Assembly (NCBI GenBank): GCA_017414965.1
Contig: JAFQJL010000031.1
Location: 1-64,000 of the forward strand
Direction: 5' to 3'
Source of the DNA: Clostridia bacterium
Lineage (GTDB): Bacteria; Bacillota; Clostridia; Oscillospirales; Acutalibacteraceae
Length of the DNA: 64,000 nt
Shown one piece after another: positions 18,547-26,938 of this stretch. The number at the start of each line of letters is the position of its first letter. Position 1 is the stretch's first letter. The notes below the pieces were generated by a model. It searched no databases. It saw nothing but the letters and a program-made list of their open reading frames with translations, and had not been told where the DNA came from. The position numbers were made by a program, and so were the translations under genes.

Positions 18547-19125
18547 TTATTTCAGATTTTTCACAAACCACTCTTGCTCGAATTTGGCAAACTCCGCGGC
18601 TCTGGCCGGTGGCTCACTGCCGATCGCGTCCAGAAAATCTGGCACGCCGGCGCGCATACGAATGGGCGACAGCGCGGCCGCATCCTCGGCAGAGATGAAC
18701 TTGTGGCCGAATAGCTCCTTCATATTTTGCCAATCGCGCCACTCCATCCGATAGGCTTGGTGGCGGATGAGAAACAGCACAAAGCACTCCGCGCCGAATT
18801 TTTGCTGGCGATCCAGCTCGTGCGCCTGCTCCGGTGTGACGGCTTCCTGCATCAGCTTGTCGGTGGCGGTCTCTTTGCACTCGAACATCACCGCCCGACC
18901 GCCGTATAGCGTCCCCTTGTAGTCGGGTTGCGCCCGCTTCTCAAAGCAGGCGATAAACCGCCCGCGCGGCAGACTTTCGATCACCTTCATCGGCTCGGGC
19001 GTTTTTTGAATATCCGCAATGCCGTGACTGCGGTAGTAATCGCAGGCAGCCTTGATCATATCCTCAAAGGCCTTGCCTTGTGTACGGTTGCGGCGGCCGG
19101 TGTACCGCCGAATCGGATCGGCCAT
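18547..19125 (-). CDS. recU: RecU-type Holliday junction resolvase
   Basis: A 192-residue protein resembling RecU, the Firmicute nuclease that cuts four-way junctions during recombination. Family features visible are GKAFEDMIKAA near the N-terminus, QPDYKGTLYGGRAVMFECKE (the metal-binding Asp, Glu and Lys of the active site), and a conserved later part (FLIRHQAYRMEWRDW). AGGAGG lies just before the ATG. The gene lies 13 bp after an XRE regulator gene on the same strand, not beside a penicillin-binding protein as in Bacillus. Confidence 0.8.
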   Translation of the reverse strand: MADPIRRYTGRRNRTQGKAFEDMIKAACDYYRSHGIADIQKTPEPMKVIESLPRGRFIACFEKRAQPDYKGTLYGGRAVMFECKETATDKLMQEAVTPEQAHELDRQQKFGAECFVLFLIRHQAYRMEWRDWQNMKELFGHKFISAEDAAALSPIRMRAGVPDFLDAIGSEPPARAAEFAKFEQEWFVKNLK

Positions 19126-19138
19126 CGCCGCCCCTCCT

Positions 19139-19765
19139 TTACAGCTTGGTCTTGGGTTTGCGCGGGAACCACTTTTCGCCCGGCTCCACGCTGATCTTGC
19201 TCCACAGAATTAACGCGACCTGCACCGGAATGCCGGCAAAGAACAGCGGCCACGGGGTGTAATGGAGCGTCTGCACCACCACGGCGGTCAGTGTGCTCCA
19301 CGTGAGCAGCGACAAGATCCAGAATTTGATGCGGCGACTGCCCCAAAAGCGGTTGCAGAACAGTCCCACCAGACAAGAGGCGGGAAGCGCCCACACAAAC
19401 AGCGTCCACAGGTTGATGCCGTGGATGTAGACCATACCGTAGATGTAGACGACCGTCGCCACAATCCACACCGCCGAAATGGCCAGCGCGGTAATGACGA
19501 TCTGGTTTTTGCGCTTTTCTTTCGCTTGGCGAAGCTGTTCCTGTGCGGGTGAAACGTTCTCATGCAGCAGGTAATCCACCGTCACGCCGAACATATCGGC
19601 GATCTGCTTGAGAACTCCTATATCGGGAAGAGATTCTCCGCGCTCCCACTTGGAAACGGACTTGTCGGAGTAGTTTAGCCGCACGGCCAGTTCTGCCTGT
19701 GTTAAGTTTTGAGATTTTCGCAACTCGGTGATGTTGGTTGCGATGATCAATTTCAAATCTTCCAT
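19139..19765 (-). CDS. XRE-family regulator with C-terminal membrane domain
   Basis: The N-terminal Cro/C1-type helix-turn-helix (LTQAELAVRLNYSDKSVSKW) is followed by a linker and about four hydrophobic helices (VITALAISAVWIVATVVYIY and onwards). This suggests a membrane-tethered DNA-binding protein. ATG 19765 (MEDLKLIIA) is preferred to ATG 19780 because TATAAT (19777-19772, minus strand) lies between them, so the upstream ATG would fall in the promoter. With only six bases between TATAAT and the ATG, the message may be leaderless. The likely downstream partner is recU. Its target and signal are unknown. Confidence 0.8.
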   Translation of the reverse strand: MEDLKLIIATNITELRKSQNLTQAELAVRLNYSDKSVSKWERGESLPDIGVLKQIADMFGVTVDYLLHENVSPAQEQLRQAKEKRKNQIVITALAISAVWIVATVVYIYGMVYIHGINLWTLFVWALPASCLVGLFCNRFWGSRRIKFWILSLLTWSTLTAVVVQTLHYTPWPLFFAGIPVQVALILWSKISVEPGEKWFPRKPKTKL

Positions 19766-19841
19766 ACCCACATTATACATCGCGTGGTGTCAAAAAGCAA
19801 GTTTCACAAAAAACAAGTGCGAAATTTTAAGGGAGGATACC

Positions 19842-19870
19842 TTGACATTGCTTCGCGCGCGTTTTATAAT
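19842..19870 (+). promoter_or_regulatory. Perfect consensus promoter for xpt
   Basis: TTGACA (19842-19847), 17 bases, TATAAT (19865-19870). The leader to the xpt start is about 45 nt, too short for a purine riboswitch. Confidence 0.85.
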
Positions 19871-19920
19871 ATAGACATAATGCGGCAAAATTTTGTTTTC
19901 TTTGCGGAGGGCGTTACACG

Positions 19921-20499
19921 ATGAAATTATTGGAAGATCGTATTGTTAAAGATGGTATCGTGAGCGCCGGCAACGTGCTGAAGGTGGATTGCTTTTTAAA
20001 CCACCAGATCGACGTGGCGTTTATCAACGAGCTTGGCAAGGAGTTTTATCGGCTGTTTAAGGATGCGGGGGTCAACAAGATCCTCACCATTGAAGCCTCC
20101 GGTATCGGCATTGCCTGTCTGGCTGCGCAGCACTTTAACGTGCCGGTCGTGTTTGCGAAAAAGAGCAAGAGCAAAAATATTGCCGGTGACGTGTACGTCA
20201 GCAAGGTGACCTCGTTTACGCACGGTACCACGCACGATGTTATCGTCTCCAAAAAGTTTTTGAACGAAAACGATCGTGTGCTGATCTTGGATGACTTTTT
20301 GGCACGTGGACAAGCTCTGCTTGGGTTGATTGATCTGGTGGAGGCGGCCGGAGCGAAAGTGGTCGGTGCCGGCATCGTGATCGAGAAATCGTGGCAGGAG
20401 GGCGCCGCGCTCATTCGTGAGAAAGGCGTTCGCTTGGAATCGCTGGCGCGCGTGGAGTCGATGGACGTGGAGACCGGTGTGAAGTTTGTTAAAGATTGA
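19921..20499 (+). CDS. xpt: Xanthine phosphoribosyltransferase
   Basis: A cytosolic enzyme of 192 residues that joins xanthine to PRPP to form XMP in purine salvage. The PRPP-binding motif appears as VLILDDFLARGQALLGLIDL (about residues 120-139), and the N-terminus (MKLLEDRIVKDGIVSAGNVL) matches the Xpt family in sequence and length. The ribosome binding site is GGAGGG. A BMP-type nucleoside importer follows, so the region is a purine uptake and salvage locus. Unlike many Firmicute xpt genes it has no room for a purine riboswitch. Confidence 0.93.
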   Translation: MKLLEDRIVKDGIVSAGNVLKVDCFLNHQIDVAFINELGKEFYRLFKDAGVNKILTIEASGIGIACLAAQHFNVPVVFAKKSKSKNIAGDVYVSKVTSFTHGTTHDVIVSKKFLNENDRVLILDDFLARGQALLGLIDLVEAAGAKVVGAGIVIEKSWQEGAALIREKGVRLESLARVESMDVETGVKFVKD

Positions 20500-20564
20500 T
20501 TTATGTTCCCGCTCTTTTCAGAGGGGATATAAATAAACAAAATTTTTTTTGGGAGGAAACACAC

Positions 20565-21755
20565 ATGAAAAAGATCCTGGCACTTGTCCTGGTTGTTGTT
20601 ATGCTTCTGGGACTCACCGCTTGCGGCGGTGGCGAAAAGGCAGACGAGAAGCTGAAGGTTGGCTTCATCTATCTGCACGACGAACAGTCCACTTACGACA
20701 AGAACTTTATGGACGCTGCGAAGGCCGCCTGTGAAGAGATGGATGTCGACTATGCTCAGAAGGTCGGTATTCCGGAGTCGAACGCTTGCTACGATGCGGC
20801 TGTTGAGCTCGTCGAAGACGGCTGCGACATCATCTTCGCTGACAGCTTTGGTCACGAATCGTTCCTGATGGATGCTGCGAAAGAGTATCCGGAGGTTCAG
20901 TTCTGCCACGCGACCGGCACGCAGGCTCATACCGCGACCGATCTGACCAACTTCCACAACGCGTTTGCGTCCATCTATCAGGGCCGTTACCTCGCCGGTG
21001 TTGCCGCGGGTATGAAGCTCAACGAAATGATCGACAACGGCAAGATCACCGCTGACAAGGCCAAGATGGGCTACGTCGGTGCGTTCACCTTCGCGGAAGT
21101 CATCTCCGGTTACACCTCGTTCTATCTGGGCGCGAAGTCGGTTTGCCCGACCGTGACCATGGATGTTAAGTTTACCGGTTCCTGGTACGATGAGCAGAAG
21201 GAAAAGGAAGCCGCGCAGGCTCTCATCACCGGTGGTTGTGTCCTGATCAGCCAGCACGCTGACTCGATGGGCGCTCCGACCGCTTGCGAGACCGCTGGTG
21301 TGCCGAACGTTTCCTACAACGGCTCCACCATCTCCGCTTGCCCGAAAACCTTCATTGTGTCCTCCCGTATTGACTGGACTCCGTACTTCAAGTACATGAT
21401 CCAGTGTGTCGAAGATGGCGAAGCCATCGCGACCGACTGGACCGGTACGCTGGAGACCGGCTCGGTCGTGCTCACCGACATCAACACCGATGTTGCTGCT
21501 GCCGGCACCGCTGAAAAGATCGCGGACGTCAAGGCGAAGCTGAACGACGGTTCGCTGCAGGTGTTTGACACCGCCAACTTCACCAAGGACGGCAAGAAGC
21601 TGGATTCCTACAAGGCTGATGTTGACACCGACGAAAAATTCACGCCGGATACCGAAGTCATCGACGGTGGTGTGTTCTACGAGTCCAAGTATCGCTCGGC
21701 TCCGTACTTCGATGTTCGCATTGACGGCATCAAACTGCTGGACGAAGCTTACTAA
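20565..21755 (+). CDS. BMP-family nucleoside-binding lipoprotein
   Basis: The binding component of a nucleoside ABC importer (PnrA/BmpA family), 396 residues. The signal peptide ends in LTAC with lipid-anchored Cys20, followed by KLKVGFIYLHDEQSTYDKNF, typical of the family. ATG 20565 is used because GGGAGG (20551-20556) precedes it; the frame is open further upstream but without a ribosome binding site. A terminator between this gene and the ATPase gene probably keeps the binding protein in excess. The neighbouring xpt gene supports purine nucleosides as substrate. Confidence 0.92.
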   Translation: MKKILALVLVVVMLLGLTACGGGEKADEKLKVGFIYLHDEQSTYDKNFMDAAKAACEEMDVDYAQKVGIPESNACYDAAVELVEDGCDIIFADSFGHESFLMDAAKEYPEVQFCHATGTQAHTATDLTNFHNAFASIYQGRYLAGVAAGMKLNEMIDNGKITADKAKMGYVGAFTFAEVISGYTSFYLGAKSVCPTVTMDVKFTGSWYDEQKEKEAAQALITGGCVLISQHADSMGAPTACETAGVPNVSYNGSTISACPKTFIVSSRIDWTPYFKYMIQCVEDGEAIATDWTGTLETGSVVLTDINTDVAAAGTAEKIADVKAKLNDGSLQVFDTANFTKDGKKLDSYKADVDTDEKFTPDTEVIDGGVFYESKYRSAPYFDVRIDGIKLLDEAY

Positions 21756-21775
21756 TCCCAAACGATAAAATCGGT

Positions 21776-21816
21776 AAGGCGGGGCACCAATCTGCCCCGC
21801 CTTGCCCACTTTTTTT
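21776..21816 (+). terminator. Terminator between the binding protein and ATPase genes
   Basis: A perfect 11-bp stem AAGGCGGGGCA (21776-21786) with TGCCCCGCCTT (21793-21803), then a T7 run at 21810-21816. Partial readthrough is expected, since the rest of the importer lies downstream. Confidence 0.85.
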
Positions 21817-21831
21817 GTAAGGTTGAACCGT

Positions 21832-21850
21832 GCGGCGTCATCGACGCCGC
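21832..21850 (+). other. GC-rich hairpin ahead of the ATPase gene
   Basis: GCGGCGTC (21832-21839), a three-base loop, then GACGCCGC (21843-21850), without a T tract. It may stabilise the 5' end of the processed importer message. Confidence 0.5.
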
Positions 21851-21882
21851 AGCATTGAACGTTACAATGAGGAGGAAACGGA

Positions 21883-23430
21883 ATGGCACAAGCAGCGATC
21901 GAACTGAAAAACATCACCAAGACGTTTGGCAGCGTTGTGGCGAACAAAGACGTCTGTCTGACCGCCAATCGCGGCGAGATCCTGTCGATTCTCGGTGAGA
22001 ACGGCAGCGGCAAGACCACGCTGATGAACATGATCTCCGGCATCTATTTTCCGGATGAGGGTGAAATCTTCGTGGACGGCAAGCCGGTGGTGATCGCCTC
22101 GCCGAAGGACGCGTTTGATTACAAGATCGGTATGATCCACCAGCACTTTAAGCTGGTCAACGTATTTACGGCGGCGGAAAATATCGTGCTGGGTATCGAC
22201 GAAGGCAAGTATAACCTCAAAGAGTCCACCGCGAAGATCCGTGAGATCTGCGATCAATACGGATTTGAACTGGATTTGAACAAAAAGATCTACACGATGT
22301 CGGTTTCGGAGAAACAGACGGTGGAGATCATTAAGGTGCTGTATCGCGGTGCGGACATTCTGATTCTGGATGAGCCGACCGCCGTGCTGACGCCGCAGGA
22401 AACGCAGAAGCTGTTTGCGGTGTTGCGCCGTATGCGCGACGATGGCAAGGCGATTATCATCATCACGCATAAGCTGCACGAGGTGTTGTCACTGTCCGAC
22501 CGCGTGGCCGTTTTGCGCAAGGGCGAGTACGTCGGTACGGTCGAAACGGCAACGACCAACGAAACGGCGCTGACCGAAATGATGGTCGGTCATAAGGTGG
22601 CGCTCAACATCCAGCGCGCCGAGCCGAAGAACGTGAAGCCGCGCTTGGAGGTACACCACATCAACTGCTCCAACCGCGAAGGCGTCAAGATGCTGGATAA
22701 CGTGTCTTTCACCGCCAACGCCGGCGAGATCCTCGGTATTGCGGGCATCGCCGGCTCCGGCCAGCGCGAGCTGCTGGAAGCGATCGCCGGTCTGCAAAAA
22801 CTGGATAGCGGCGCGGTGTTGTACAACAACCCGCAGACCGGTAAAATGGACAATCTGGCGACCAAAACGCCGCTGCAAATTCGCGAATTGGGCGTGCGCT
22901 TGTCCTTCGTGCCGGAGGATCGCTTAGGTATGGGCCTTGTGGGAAATATGGACATTGTGGACAATATGATGCTCCGTAGCTACCGCAAGGGCAAGTCGAT
23001 GTTCTTGGAGCGCAAGGGACCGAAGGATCTGGCCGAGCACATCATCGACGAGCTGGAGGTCGTGACGCCGAGCGCGTCCACACCGGTCCGCCGTCTGTCG
23101 GGTGGTAACGTCCAGAAGGTGCTGGTTGGCCGCGAGATCGCGGCGTCGCCGACTGTGTTGATGGCGGCGTATCCGGTGCGCGGCTTGGACATCAACTCCT
23201 CCTACACGATCTATAACCTGTTAAATGAGCAAAAAGAACGCGGCGTTGCCGTGATCTTCGTCGGCGAGGACTTGGACGTTCTGCTGGAGCTGTGCGATCG
23301 CATTTTGGTTATCGGCTCCGGTCGCATCACCGGTTGCGTGGATGCGCGCACGACGACCAAAGAGCAGATCGGTCTGCTGATGACCAAGACCGAGGCGATG
23401 GAGCAAGACGGGGGTGAGCCGAATGAGTGA
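21883..23430 (+). CDS. Nucleoside ABC transporter ATPase with two ABC domains
   Basis: A 515-residue double ATPase of the kind that drives BMP-dependent nucleoside import. The N-terminal half has Walker A GENGSGKTT and a Walker B segment ILILDEPTAVLTPQE. The C-terminal half has a degenerate Walker A (GIAGSGQRE) and a signature-like RRLSGGNVQKVLVGRE, while its Walker B/D-loop reads VLMAAYPVRGLD. This asymmetry is usual in the family. It has a GAGGAGG ribosome binding site and overlaps the first permease gene. Confidence 0.93.
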   Translation: MAQAAIELKNITKTFGSVVANKDVCLTANRGEILSILGENGSGKTTLMNMISGIYFPDEGEIFVDGKPVVIASPKDAFDYKIGMIHQHFKLVNVFTAAENIVLGIDEGKYNLKESTAKIREICDQYGFELDLNKKIYTMSVSEKQTVEIIKVLYRGADILILDEPTAVLTPQETQKLFAVLRRMRDDGKAIIIITHKLHEVLSLSDRVAVLRKGEYVGTVETATTNETALTEMMVGHKVALNIQRAEPKNVKPRLEVHHINCSNREGVKMLDNVSFTANAGEILGIAGIAGSGQRELLEAIAGLQKLDSGAVLYNNPQTGKMDNLATKTPLQIRELGVRLSFVPEDRLGMGLVGNMDIVDNMMLRSYRKGKSMFLERKGPKDLAEHIIDELEVVTPSASTPVRRLSGGNVQKVLVGREIAASPTVLMAAYPVRGLDINSSYTIYNLLNEQKERGVAVIFVGEDLDVLLELCDRILVIGSGRITGCVDARTTTKEQIGLLMTKTEAMEQDGGEPNE

Positions 23431-24538
23431 TCTGACGAAAAAAGTGCATCACCACGAGCCGCTGATCCATATCGCCAAGCGTGACGATATGGTGTGGTGG
23501 AAAGCGTGGTTGATCCGCGTGGCTGCCATTTTGCTGGCCATGTTATTGGTCGGCGTGCTGTCCGTGCTGTTGACCGACGGTGGTTTCTTTGAGATCTACG
23601 AGATCATGTTCCGTGGCGTGTTCGGTCGTCTGGGCAGCGGCTCCAGCCGTATGCTGTGGAAGTATTTGCAGGACGTGGCGATCTTGCTGTGTCTGTCGCT
23701 TGCGGTGACGCCGGCGTTTAAGATGAAGTTTTGGAACTGCGGCGCGGAAGGACAGGCGCTCATCGGCGGTTTGGCCTCGATGATCTGTATGTTTGAGCTT
23801 GGCGATGCGTTGCCGTATCCGGTGCTGCTGGTGGTGATTTTGATCGCCAGCGTGGCGGCCGGCGCGGTTTGGGGTTTGATTCCGGCCATCTTTAAGGCGC
23901 ACTATAACACCAACGAAACGCTGTTTACCTTGATGATGAACTACGTGGCTACGCAGATCATCGCTTACTATGTGTATATCAAGGGCGGCGGATCCAACAC
24001 CATTCAGCCGGTGGCAACCGGCAACCTGCCGCAGATTGGCGACAACCGCTATCTGTTCAACATTTTGGTGGTGGCGCTGTTGACCGTTCTGATGTACGTG
24101 TACCTGCGCTTCAGCAAGCACGGCTATGAGATTTCGGTCGTGGGTGAAAGCCAAAATACCGCTCGCTATATCGGCATCAACGTGAAGAAAGTCATCATCC
24201 GCACCATGCTGATCTCCGGCGCCGTTTGCGGTATCGCCGGTATGCTGCTGGTGGCCGGTACCGACCACTCCATCAACACCTCGACGGTCGGCGGTCAGGG
24301 CTTCACGGCCATTATGGTATCGTGGCTTGGCCAGATGAATCCGCTGATTATGGTGCTGATGTCCATGCTGGTCATTTTCCTCAACAGCGGTGCGGCGAAG
24401 ATCGCCGATACCTTCTTCCTCAACAGTTCGTATTCGGATATCGTGGTCGGCATTGTTATCTTGTTCGTGGTCGGCTGTGAGTTCTTTATCCGTTACAGTG
24501 TCAAATTCCGTCGTGCGAAAAAGGAGGGAGCGGTATGA
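23423..24538 (+). CDS. Nucleoside ABC transporter permease 1
   Basis: A BMP-type importer permease of 371 residues with about nine transmembrane helices. Family marks are WNCGAEGQALIGGLASMI and the cytoplasmic stretch YEISVVGESQNTARYIGINV. ATG 23423 overlaps the end of the ATPase gene and has a GGGGGTGAG ribosome binding site; the in-frame GTG at 23414 is less likely. It pairs with the next permease. Confidence 0.92.
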   Translation: MSDLTKKVHHHEPLIHIAKRDDMVWWKAWLIRVAAILLAMLLVGVLSVLLTDGGFFEIYEIMFRGVFGRLGSGSSRMLWKYLQDVAILLCLSLAVTPAFKMKFWNCGAEGQALIGGLASMICMFELGDALPYPVLLVVILIASVAAGAVWGLIPAIFKAHYNTNETLFTLMMNYVATQIIAYYVYIKGGGSNTIQPVATGNLPQIGDNRYLFNILVVALLTVLMYVYLRFSKHGYEISVVGESQNTARYIGINVKKVIIRTMLISGAVCGIAGMLLVAGTDHSINTSTVGGQGFTAIMVSWLGQMNPLIMVLMSMLVIFLNSGAAKIADTFFLNSSYSDIVVGIVILFVVGCEFFIRYSVKFRRAKKEGAV

Positions 24539-25524
24539 TTTCCTCGTTTATTTGTCGTGCGATCCTGCTGGGTGTGCCGCTGTTGTACGGCTCCACCGGT
24601 GAGATCGTCACCGAAAAATCCGGCCACTTGAACCTCGGTATCCCCGGTATTATGTACGTGGGCGCCGTTGGCGGTGTGGTGGGTGCGTTCCTTTACGAGA
24701 ACGCCTGCGGCAACGATATTGCCAATATGAGCCCGCTTTTAGCGGTGTTGATCCCGTTTATCTGCTCGCTGTTGGGCTCGATGCTGATGGGCTTAATTTA
24801 CAGCTTCCTCACCGTTACGTTGCGTGCCAATCAAAACGTGACCGGTTTGGCGCTGACCACCTTCGGTATCGGTCTGGGCAACTTCTTCGGCGGCTCGCTG
24901 ATCAAGCTGACCGATAGCGATCTTCCGAACGTGGTGCTGACCAAGACCAGCGGCTTTTTCAGCCAGAAACTGCCGTTTGCGGACGATCTCGGCTGGTTTG
25001 GCGAGATTTTCCTGTCGCACGATTTCCTGACCTATCTGTCGGTCGTGATCGCGCTGATCGTGGCGTTTGTGCTCAACCGCACGCGCGTAGGTCTGAACCT
25101 GCGCTCGGTGGGCGAAAATCCCGCGACCGCCGATGCCGCCGGCATCAACGTCACGCGGTATAAGTACGTCGCCACCTGCATCGGCAGTGCGATCGCCGGC
25201 TTGGGCGGTCTGCAATACGTGATGGTGTACGCCACCGGCGTGTGGTCGAACAACGCGTTCGGCGACCGTGGTTGGATGGCGATCGCGCTGGTCATCTTTG
25301 CGCTGTGGAAGCCGTCGCTGGCGATCTTCGGATCGTTCCTGTTCGGCGCGCTGTGCAACGCGAACAACTACATTCAGGGCCTCGGTACCGAGACGCAGGA
25401 GTTGTTCAAGATGCTGCCGTACGTCGTGACCATTATCGTGCTGATCATCACCAGTATGCGCAAAAAGCGTGAATACCAGCCGCCGGAATCGCTCGGTCTG
25501 CCGTATTTCCGCGAAGAACGCTAA
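24535..25524 (+). CDS. Nucleoside ABC transporter permease 2
   Basis: The second permease, 329 residues, about eight to nine transmembrane helices. It carries ATEKSGHLNLG-like IVTEKSGHLNLGIPGIMYVG near the N-terminus and GLNLRSVGENPATADAAGIN in the coupling region, both typical of BMP-type permeases. Its ATG overlaps the previous stop as ATGA. It closes the purine importer operon. Confidence 0.92.
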   Translation: MISSFICRAILLGVPLLYGSTGEIVTEKSGHLNLGIPGIMYVGAVGGVVGAFLYENACGNDIANMSPLLAVLIPFICSLLGSMLMGLIYSFLTVTLRANQNVTGLALTTFGIGLGNFFGGSLIKLTDSDLPNVVLTKTSGFFSQKLPFADDLGWFGEIFLSHDFLTYLSVVIALIVAFVLNRTRVGLNLRSVGENPATADAAGINVTRYKYVATCIGSAIAGLGGLQYVMVYATGVWSNNAFGDRGWMAIALVIFALWKPSLAIFGSFLFGALCNANNYIQGLGTETQELFKMLPYVVTIIVLIITSMRKKREYQPPESLGLPYFREER

Positions 25525-25535
25525 ATCGTTATAAC

Positions 25536-25572
25536 AAAAAGCCGCCAAGGAATTCCTTGGCGGCTTTTTTTC
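25536..25572. terminator. Bidirectional terminator between convergent genes
   Basis: A perfect 17-bp stem (25536-25552 with 25553-25569) with A tract on one side and T tract on the other. It serves the nucleoside importer and the leftward hydrolase. Confidence 0.9.
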
Positions 25573-26313
25573 TTATGAACGAATGAATGCGCCGACGTGC
25601 GCGGCGGTCTGTTCCAGCTGCTCGACACGATCGATCGTCGGCGTGCCGTCGCCGTCTTGCGGTCCGTACATGCCAAAATACGCGTGGCAACCGCCGGCAA
25701 TCACGTGCTCGGTCCGGTCCGCCGGCAGATAGGGGAGACACTCGGCGTACTTTTCGCGGTTAAGGACGGTATCCTCGCTGCCGTAGATTGACAGCACCTT
25801 TAGTCCGCTTTGCGAAAGATCGGCGGTGCTGTACGAGCCGAGCAGCACCAACCCCTCAAATGCGTCGGTGTGCTTTTCTACATACGCGGCGGCCATCGAT
25901 CCGCCGAGCGAATGTCCGCCGATGTACCAGCGGGTAATCGCCGGATACTGCTCGCGAATGCCGTCGGCGGCGTTGATATCCAGCACCGCCAGCCGAAACG
26001 GCATCTCGGTGAGCACGCAGAGGATGCCCTGCTCGGCGCACGCGGTGAGCAACGGCTCGTACGCCGTGTGTTCGACTTTGCCGCCGGGGTAAAAGATCAA
26101 GCCGACCTCCGGATTCGGCGGTGCGATCACCACGGTGCCGTCGTCCGCCACTCGGCGAGTGACCGGACGGTCGGCTGCAAAGGCGACCACCGCCTCGGTG
26201 TCGGCGCGGTAATAATCGCCGAGGTAAACCCCGCAAACGCCGCCTACCAAAATCAGCACGGCCGCGGTGACGGCCAGCGCCACGCGCGCCTTGCGAGTTC
26301 GACAAAATTCCAT
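25573..26313 (-). CDS. Membrane-anchored alpha/beta hydrolase
   Basis: A 246-residue hydrolase with one N-terminal transmembrane helix (ALAVTAAVLILVGGVCGVYL), so the catalytic domain is probably outside the membrane. The nucleophile elbow is GHSLGG, the acid is probably in YGSEDTV, and the His lies in GGCHAYFG, giving the complete triad of the dienelactone-hydrolase-like group. It diverges from the TetR gene at 26401. The substrate is unknown. Confidence 0.85.
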   Translation of the reverse strand: MEFCRTRKARVALAVTAAVLILVGGVCGVYLGDYYRADTEAVVAFAADRPVTRRVADDGTVVIAPPNPEVGLIFYPGGKVEHTAYEPLLTACAEQGILCVLTEMPFRLAVLDINAADGIREQYPAITRWYIGGHSLGGSMAAAYVEKHTDAFEGLVLLGSYSTADLSQSGLKVLSIYGSEDTVLNREKYAECLPYLPADRTEHVIAGGCHAYFGMYGPQDGDGTPTIDRVEQLEQTAAHVGAFIRS

Positions 26314-26330
26314 AAAAACACCGCTTTCTC

Positions 26331-26359
26331 TTGACTAAATTTTTCCGGTCTATTATAAT
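26331..26359 (+). promoter_or_regulatory. Promoter of the tetR operon
   Basis: TTGACT (26331-26336), 17 bases, TATAAT (26354-26359). Confidence 0.8.
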
Positions 26360-26363
26360 TATA

Positions 26364-26377
26364 ATGAACAGGTTCAT
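26364..26377. promoter_or_regulatory. TetR-type operator ATGAACAGGTTCAT
   Basis: Inverted ATGAAC/GTTCAT arms around AG overlap the expected transcription start, five bases after the -10 box. The form and place fit autorepression by the TetR protein encoded next. Confidence 0.65.
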
Positions 26378-26400
26378 AAAAATCAAGAGGAGGGACGCTA

Positions 26401-26921
26401 TGCCGAAAATTTTGCAGAATGTGCGCGAGCAACTGCTGGCGGAGGCGAAGAGACAGGTGGCCGAAAAAGGCTACGCCAGCACAACCGTTCGGTCGGTGGC
26501 CGCCGCCTGCGGCTTGGCAACCGGTACGGTGTACAATTATTTTCCATCCAAGGATATGTTGATCGCGAGTTTTATGGCAGAGGATTGGCGCCGTTGCTTA
26601 AACGCCGTCAAGCAGCAAGATAATCGGGAGCCGGAAACACTGCTTCGGCAGTTGTTTGAGATGCTCCATGACTTCATCTGGCAGCATCGTACGTTGTTTC
26701 AAGATCGGGATGCCGCCAAAGTGTTTGCGACGGTGTTTTCGGAGCGCCACAAGCAGCTACGCGATCAGATAGCAGAGACGCTGCTGCCGATCTGCCAAAC
26801 GGCTTCGGTACCCGACAAAGCGTTTTTGGCGGAGTACATCGCCGAGTCGCTGCTTAGCTGGACGGTGGCGGGCAAGTCCTTCGAAGCGCAGTATCCCATT
26901 ATACGTCAATTATTAAAATAA
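26401..26921 (+). CDS. TetR/AcrR-family transcriptional repressor
   Basis: A 173-residue regulator. The N-terminal helix-turn-helix is clear (STTVRSVAAACGLATGTVYN, followed by YFPSKDMLIASFM); the C-terminal half should bind a small inducer. ATG 26401 has GAGGAGGG upstream. It leads an operon of a flavin-reductase-like protein, an NAD(P)-binding protein, a DUF1295 membrane enzyme and two unknown proteins, which it probably represses. The inducer cannot be read from the sequence. Confidence 0.9.
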
Positions 26922-26938
26922 CATAAAGGAGAATGACG

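Noticed and set aside
19871..19920. Purine riboswitch before xpt
   Set aside because: The leader is too short and no aptamer core is visible.
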